Source: Salaquimonas sp041736675
Lineage (GTDB): Bacteria; Pseudomonadota; Alphaproteobacteria; Rhizobiales; Rhizobiaceae
NCBI GenBank assembly: GCA_041736675.1
Contig: JBGSTD010000009.1
Coordinates: 62,001-126,000 of the forward strand
DNA length: 64,000 bases
Direction of reading: 5' to 3'
Numbering within the stretch: position 1 is the first letter of the stretch; every line of letters begins with the position of its first letter. The notes under the pieces were generated by a model. That model was given only the letters and a program-made list of their open reading frames with translations, had not been told where the DNA came from and did no database searches. This document shows, in pieces, positions 61,212 through 64,000 of the stretch. The translations under genes and the position numbers were made by a program.

Positions 61212-61634
61212 ATGGAAAATCCATCCATCATGTCCCATATTTCAATTGGGACGAATGATTTTCATCGAGCAGCGAAATTTTACGACGCGGTTTTGCAAAC
61301 CATTGGCGCAAGGCGGGTATATGAGCCTGAAATGCCCGAAGGTGCTTATGCGATTGCCTATGGTAGGCAATTTCCGGAGTTCTGGGTACAGACCCCCCAC
61401 AACGGAAATCCTGCTGAAACAGCCAATGGAGTGCATTTTGCCTTTCTGGCGCCGACAAAACATGCCGTGGATGAATTTTGGCAGGCAGCCATTGCAGCAG
61501 GTGGGTCACCAGACGGCGAACCTGGTCCTCGCCCCCATTACGGAGAGCCATATTATGGTTGTTTTGTAAGGGATCTCGATGGTCACAAAATTGAGGCGAT
61601 GTATTGGGATCAAGCGTTGGCAGAATTGCAATAA
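61212..61634 (+). CDS. VOC family protein (glyoxalase/bleomycin resistance fold)
   Basis: 140 residues. The start is fixed by a perfect AGGAGG 7-10 bases before ATG 61212. The vicinal-oxygen-chelate pattern is SHISIGTNDFHRAAKFYDAVL at the front, GVHFAFLAPTKHAVDEFW in the middle and GCFVRDLDGHKIEAMYW at the end, where His and Glu residues bind the metal. The subgroup is the lactoylglutathione lyase-like type of unknown substrate. The TfoX-like gene starts immediately after its stop. Confidence 0.92.
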   Translation: MENPSIMSHISIGTNDFHRAAKFYDAVLQTIGARRVYEPEMPEGAYAIAYGRQFPEFWVQTPHNGNPAETANGVHFAFLAPTKHAVDEFWQAAIAAGGSPDGEPGPRPHYGEPYYGCFVRDLDGHKIEAMYWDQALAELQ

Positions 61635-62006
61635 ATGGCACTTTCGAAAGAGTATACTGATTATCTTCACGACCTTTTTCAGGTTCTTCCAGGTACATCC
61701 ATCCGCCGCATGTTTGGCGGAGTTGGGATATTCCGGGATGGTTTGATGTATGCTCTTGCGTTGGGCGATGGAAAAATAGCGTTAAAGGCAGATAGCAAAA
61801 CAATTCCTGAGTTTGAAGCCGAGGGCTGCGAGGCTTGGTATTATGAGGACAAGCGCGGAGGCAAGAAGAGCATGAACTATTGGTACTTGCCGGAACGACT
61901 GGCTGATGATGAGGAAGAGTTGCGCCAATGGGCAAACAAGGCGTTCGAAGTTGCTGTTCGCGCTGATCAGGCTAAAACGCCGTCTCAACGCAAACTCAAG
62001 ACCTGA
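61635..62006 (+). CDS. TfoX N-terminal domain protein
   Basis: 123 residues with the TfoX/Sxy N-terminal domain: YTDYLHDLFQVLPGTSIRRMFGGVGIFRDGLMYALALGDG and the later YYEDKRGGKKSMNYWYLPERL. The C-terminal TfoX domain of the competence regulator is absent, so it is of the short form that is common in alphaproteobacteria and of unknown role. The ATG follows directly after the VOC gene stop. It converges on the helicase gene with five bases between the stops. Confidence 0.92.
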   Translation: MALSKEYTDYLHDLFQVLPGTSIRRMFGGVGIFRDGLMYALALGDGKIALKADSKTIPEFEAEGCEAWYYEDKRGGKKSMNYWYLPERLADDEEELRQWANKAFEVAVRADQAKTPSQRKLKT

Positions 62007-62011
62007 TCAAA

Positions 62012-63457
62012 TCAACGGCGCATAAAATCCGGGATATGTTGATCGCCGCCAAACGGATGCTTGTCATCGACGTTCAAAAGATCGACCTGGTCCTCATTTC
62101 GACCTCGTCCTTGTGCCATTGGTCGTGGAGACCGATCGTTTCTGGGCGAAGGTGACCTTTCCCGGTTTTGAACTTCATTCCGTACGGGCTTTTCAACAAA
62201 AGGAGCTGGTTCGGCTTTTGCTTCCGCTGGCGGCTTGCTTCTCGCACCGCGTTTGGAAGTGCTTTTGTCTGAGGCAGGGGTCGAAGATTTTCCCTCTGGT
62301 TTGCCGCGGCGGCTGGCCTTGGCATTCCAGACAACTTTGTCACCCTGCCATTCGATCTCTTCGCCAATCAGCTTTTCAATCGCGTCAAAGCCTTTTTGAT
62401 CCAGCGGGGTGACAATCATGATTGCTGTACCCTTGCGCCCGGCACGACCGGTACGGCCGATTCGGTGGATATAATCGTCAGCATTGACTGAAACATCATA
62501 GTTGAAAACATGGCTGACATCAGGAATGTCGAGACCGCGCGCTGCAACATCGGAGGCGATCAAAATCTTGATCTTGTTGTCTTTGAAAGCCGCCAGCGTT
62601 GATGTTCGCGCAGATTGGTCCATGTCACCATGCAATGATCCAACAGAATAGCCATGGCGATCGAGGGATTTCCACAAGTCACCGATTTGGGATTTTCTGT
62701 TGCAGAAGATAATCGCATTTTTCAAATCGACTGCATTGTCAATCAGACCGCGCAGCACTGCCCGCTTTTCATAATCGACTGGAGATGAGGCGATGGCGCT
62801 CTGTGTGATGGTCTTGGAAGCCGAAGCAGGCTTTGAAACTTCCACCGAAACCGGATTTTGCAGGAACTTCTTTGCCAGATCGTCAATTTCCGGTGGCATG
62901 GTCGCCGAGAAAAACAGGGTCTGGCGTGTGAAAGGCACCATTTTGACAATTCGCTCAATGTCAGGGATGAAACCCATGTCGAGCATACGGTCAGCTTCAT
63001 CAATAACTAGAACCTCAACGCCGTTCATCAACAGGCGGCCGCGTTCGAAATGGTCCAGCAATCGGCCTGGTGTTGCAATCAAAACGTCCGCGCCGCGATC
63101 AAGGATTTTGTTCTGATCGGTGAAAGAAACGCCGCCAATCAAGAGGGCGACGCTGAGTTTGTGATTGATGCCGTATTTTTCAAAATTCTCATGAACCTGC
63201 GCCGCAAGTTCGCGTGTAGGTTCAAGGATCAAGGTGCGGGGCATTCGAGCCCGGGCACGCCCTTTTTCCAGCATCGACAACATTGGCAGAACGAAACTTG
63301 CCGTCTTGCCGGTTCCTGTTTGTGCAATACCCAGTACATCACGACGTTGTAGTACGTGCGGAATAGCCTGCTCTTGGATTGGGGTAGGTACAGTATAGCC
63401 GGATGCTTCAACTGCTTTTAGAACTTTTTTGCTCAGTCCGAGCGCTTCAAATGTCAT
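62012..63457 (-). CDS. DEAD-box ATP-dependent RNA helicase (RhlE-like)
   Basis: 481 residues. The Q motif is GYTVPTPIQEQAIP, motif I is AQTGTGKT (residues 45-52), Ia PTRELAAQ, II VIDEADRML, III SATMPPE, V ARGLDIPDV and VI HRIGRTGRAGRKG. A basic, Pro/Ser/Arg-rich tail of about 100 residues follows the core and should bind RNA. RhlE-type helicases unwind structured RNA and help ribosome assembly or mRNA decay in the cold. A hairpin in the upstream leader is listed separately. Confidence 0.95.
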   Translation of the reverse strand: MTFEALGLSKKVLKAVEASGYTVPTPIQEQAIPHVLQRRDVLGIAQTGTGKTASFVLPMLSMLEKGRARARMPRTLILEPTRELAAQVHENFEKYGINHKLSVALLIGGVSFTDQNKILDRGADVLIATPGRLLDHFERGRLLMNGVEVLVIDEADRMLDMGFIPDIERIVKMVPFTRQTLFFSATMPPEIDDLAKKFLQNPVSVEVSKPASASKTITQSAIASSPVDYEKRAVLRGLIDNAVDLKNAIIFCNRKSQIGDLWKSLDRHGYSVGSLHGDMDQSARTSTLAAFKDNKIKILIASDVAARGLDIPDVSHVFNYDVSVNADDYIHRIGRTGRAGRKGTAIMIVTPLDQKGFDAIEKLIGEEIEWQGDKVVWNAKASRRGKPEGKSSTPASDKSTSKRGARSKPPAEAKAEPAPFVEKPVRNEVQNRERSPSPRNDRSPRPMAQGRGRNEDQVDLLNVDDKHPFGGDQHIPDFMRR

Positions 63458-63795
63458 GTAAGTATTTGTTCTTTCTGTTGCGTGAACTTCGGCGAGCTTT
63501 TGCTCTCCATCTGTCTATTCATATTGAGGGCCACCATCGGCCACCAATCTTCGAGTTCCGCATATGCCGCTACGCGGCATTTATTGAGCAGAGCCATAGG
63601 CTCTACAGGTCCGAAAGTCAACTGGTACCTGCATTCATGCTAAACGCCGAATGATGTTTTAAGCCAATGAAGCCTCAACAAATGATCCCTTCTTTTCTAA
63701 AATTAACAACGAGACAATTGGTGCTTCGAAATATTTTTGATTGTAAAACCGTGTTCACTAAGGAACATTACAGAAAATATTTCAGGACAAGTATC
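63458..63795. other. Divergent intergenic region helicase / secreted protein
   Basis: A 338-base gap. The left part is the probable leader of the helicase gene and holds one perfect hairpin; the right part is AT-rich and should carry the promoter for the plus-strand gene at 63796. No tRNA or supported ORF. Confidence 0.5.
63564..63580 (-). promoter_or_regulatory. Hairpin upstream of the DEAD-box helicase gene
   Basis: ATGCCGC-TAC-GCGGCAT: perfect seven-base arms with a three-base loop, about 110 bases upstream of the helicase start. On the plus strand it is followed by TTATT. It could be a leader structure controlling the helicase, as in cold-inducible helicases, or a chance palindrome. Confidence 0.35.
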
Positions 63796-64000
63796 ATGAA
63801 AAGCGTCTTGCCTTCTTTTTTTATATTGATTGCCGCAACGACTGCTGCATCTGCTGGTCCATGTGAGGAGCGATTTTCACAGTTGCTGCTAACGGGTAAT
63901 GTTGGTCAGGGACCTGTGCGAATCCTGATCAACCAGGAAATCGTAGGCGGAGCCAAAACGGTGAACTACCACTATGGTGATGGCAACAACAACGGCATGA
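63796..64000 (+). CDS. Secreted protein, N-terminal part (cut by right window edge)
   Basis: The first 68 codons of an open frame that runs off the window. ATG 63796 has AGGA about eight bases upstream. The N-terminus, MKSVLPSFFILIAATTAASAG, is a clear signal peptide with an ASA|G cleavage site. The mature part begins PCEERFSQLLLTGNVGQGPVRI and ends in an Asn-rich DGNNNGM. I do not recognise the family. Confidence 0.7.
   Translation, partial: MKSVLPSFFILIAATTAASAGPCEERFSQLLLTGNVGQGPVRILINQEIVGGAKTVNYHYGDGNNNGM

Noticed and set aside
63403..63654. An 83-residue plus-strand frame upstream of the secreted protein gene
   Set aside because: It overlaps the helicase start on the other strand and contains the hairpin at 63564; no ribosome site or family resemblance.

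Overview
The window is a 64 kb stretch of chromosome from an alphaproteobacterium, most likely of the order Hyphomicrobiales (Rhizobiales). Several things point there: a homologue of the mitochondrial complex I subunit NDUFA12, a DUF2155 protein next to aat, an RNase E whose S1 domain is split by a long charged insertion, a heterotrimeric GatCAB system, and the order rne-amiC-mrcA-prfB. Base composition is intermediate and even, except for one AT-rich patch near 51.6-52.5 kb. Almost everything is core housekeeping; no tRNA, rRNA, CRISPR array, prophage or transposase gene was seen.

Layout. 0-8.5 kb (minus strand): rnr (cut by the left edge), topA, dprA, plsY, a catalytically degenerate pyrC-like gene and pyrB, with one small hypothetical gene on the plus strand. 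8.6-13 kb: aidB, an AEC permease, a small membrane protein, ruvX and a UPF0173 metallohydrolase. 13.2-20.8 kb (plus strand): gatC, gatA and gatB interspersed with a secreted Cys protein, three GNAT acetyltransferases, an MFS permease and a 2OG-Fe(II) oxygenase. 21-25.9 kb: glutamate dehydrogenase family gene, MFS permease plus secreted Cys-rich protein, NDUFA12, a PPP-type phosphatase and DUF2155. 25.9-31 kb (minus): aat, accC, accB, a DsbA-like oxidoreductase and an M48 protease. 31-43.4 kb: rne, amiC, mrcA, prfB (with a programmed +1 frameshift), an M23 envelope peptidase, a DUF455 protein and a one-cysteine Bcp. 43.7-50.5 kb: a large AsmA/YhdP-like protein, tyrS, anmK and an aldo/keto reductase. 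50.5-52.5 kb: a MITE-like inverted repeat, a DUF1989 gene and the AT-rich patch with a nuclease-like orphan gene. 52.5-61 kb: an alpha/beta hydrolase and, divergently, the suf iron-sulfur operon (class I desulfurase, sufB, sufC, sufD, a GST-like gene, sufS, sufT, sufA). 61.2-64 kb: a VOC protein, a TfoX-N protein, a DEAD-box helicase and the beginning of a secreted protein.

How they work together. The envelope genes (mrcA, amiC, M23, anmK, plsY, AsmA-like) cover peptidoglycan synthesis, remodelling, recycling and lipid supply. rnr, rne and the helicase are RNA-turnover functions. accBC feeds fatty acid synthesis. The suf cluster is a complete cluster-assembly pathway, preceded by a sigma70-like promoter and a near-perfect palindrome resembling an Irr iron-control element.

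No wholly new multi-gene system was found. The best leads are the AT-rich orphan PD-(D/E)xK-like gene, the GST-like gene translationally interlocked inside the suf operon, the Irr-box-like operator, the hairpin that sequesters the rne ribosome binding site, and the MFS/2OG-oxygenase pair inserted between gatA and gatB.
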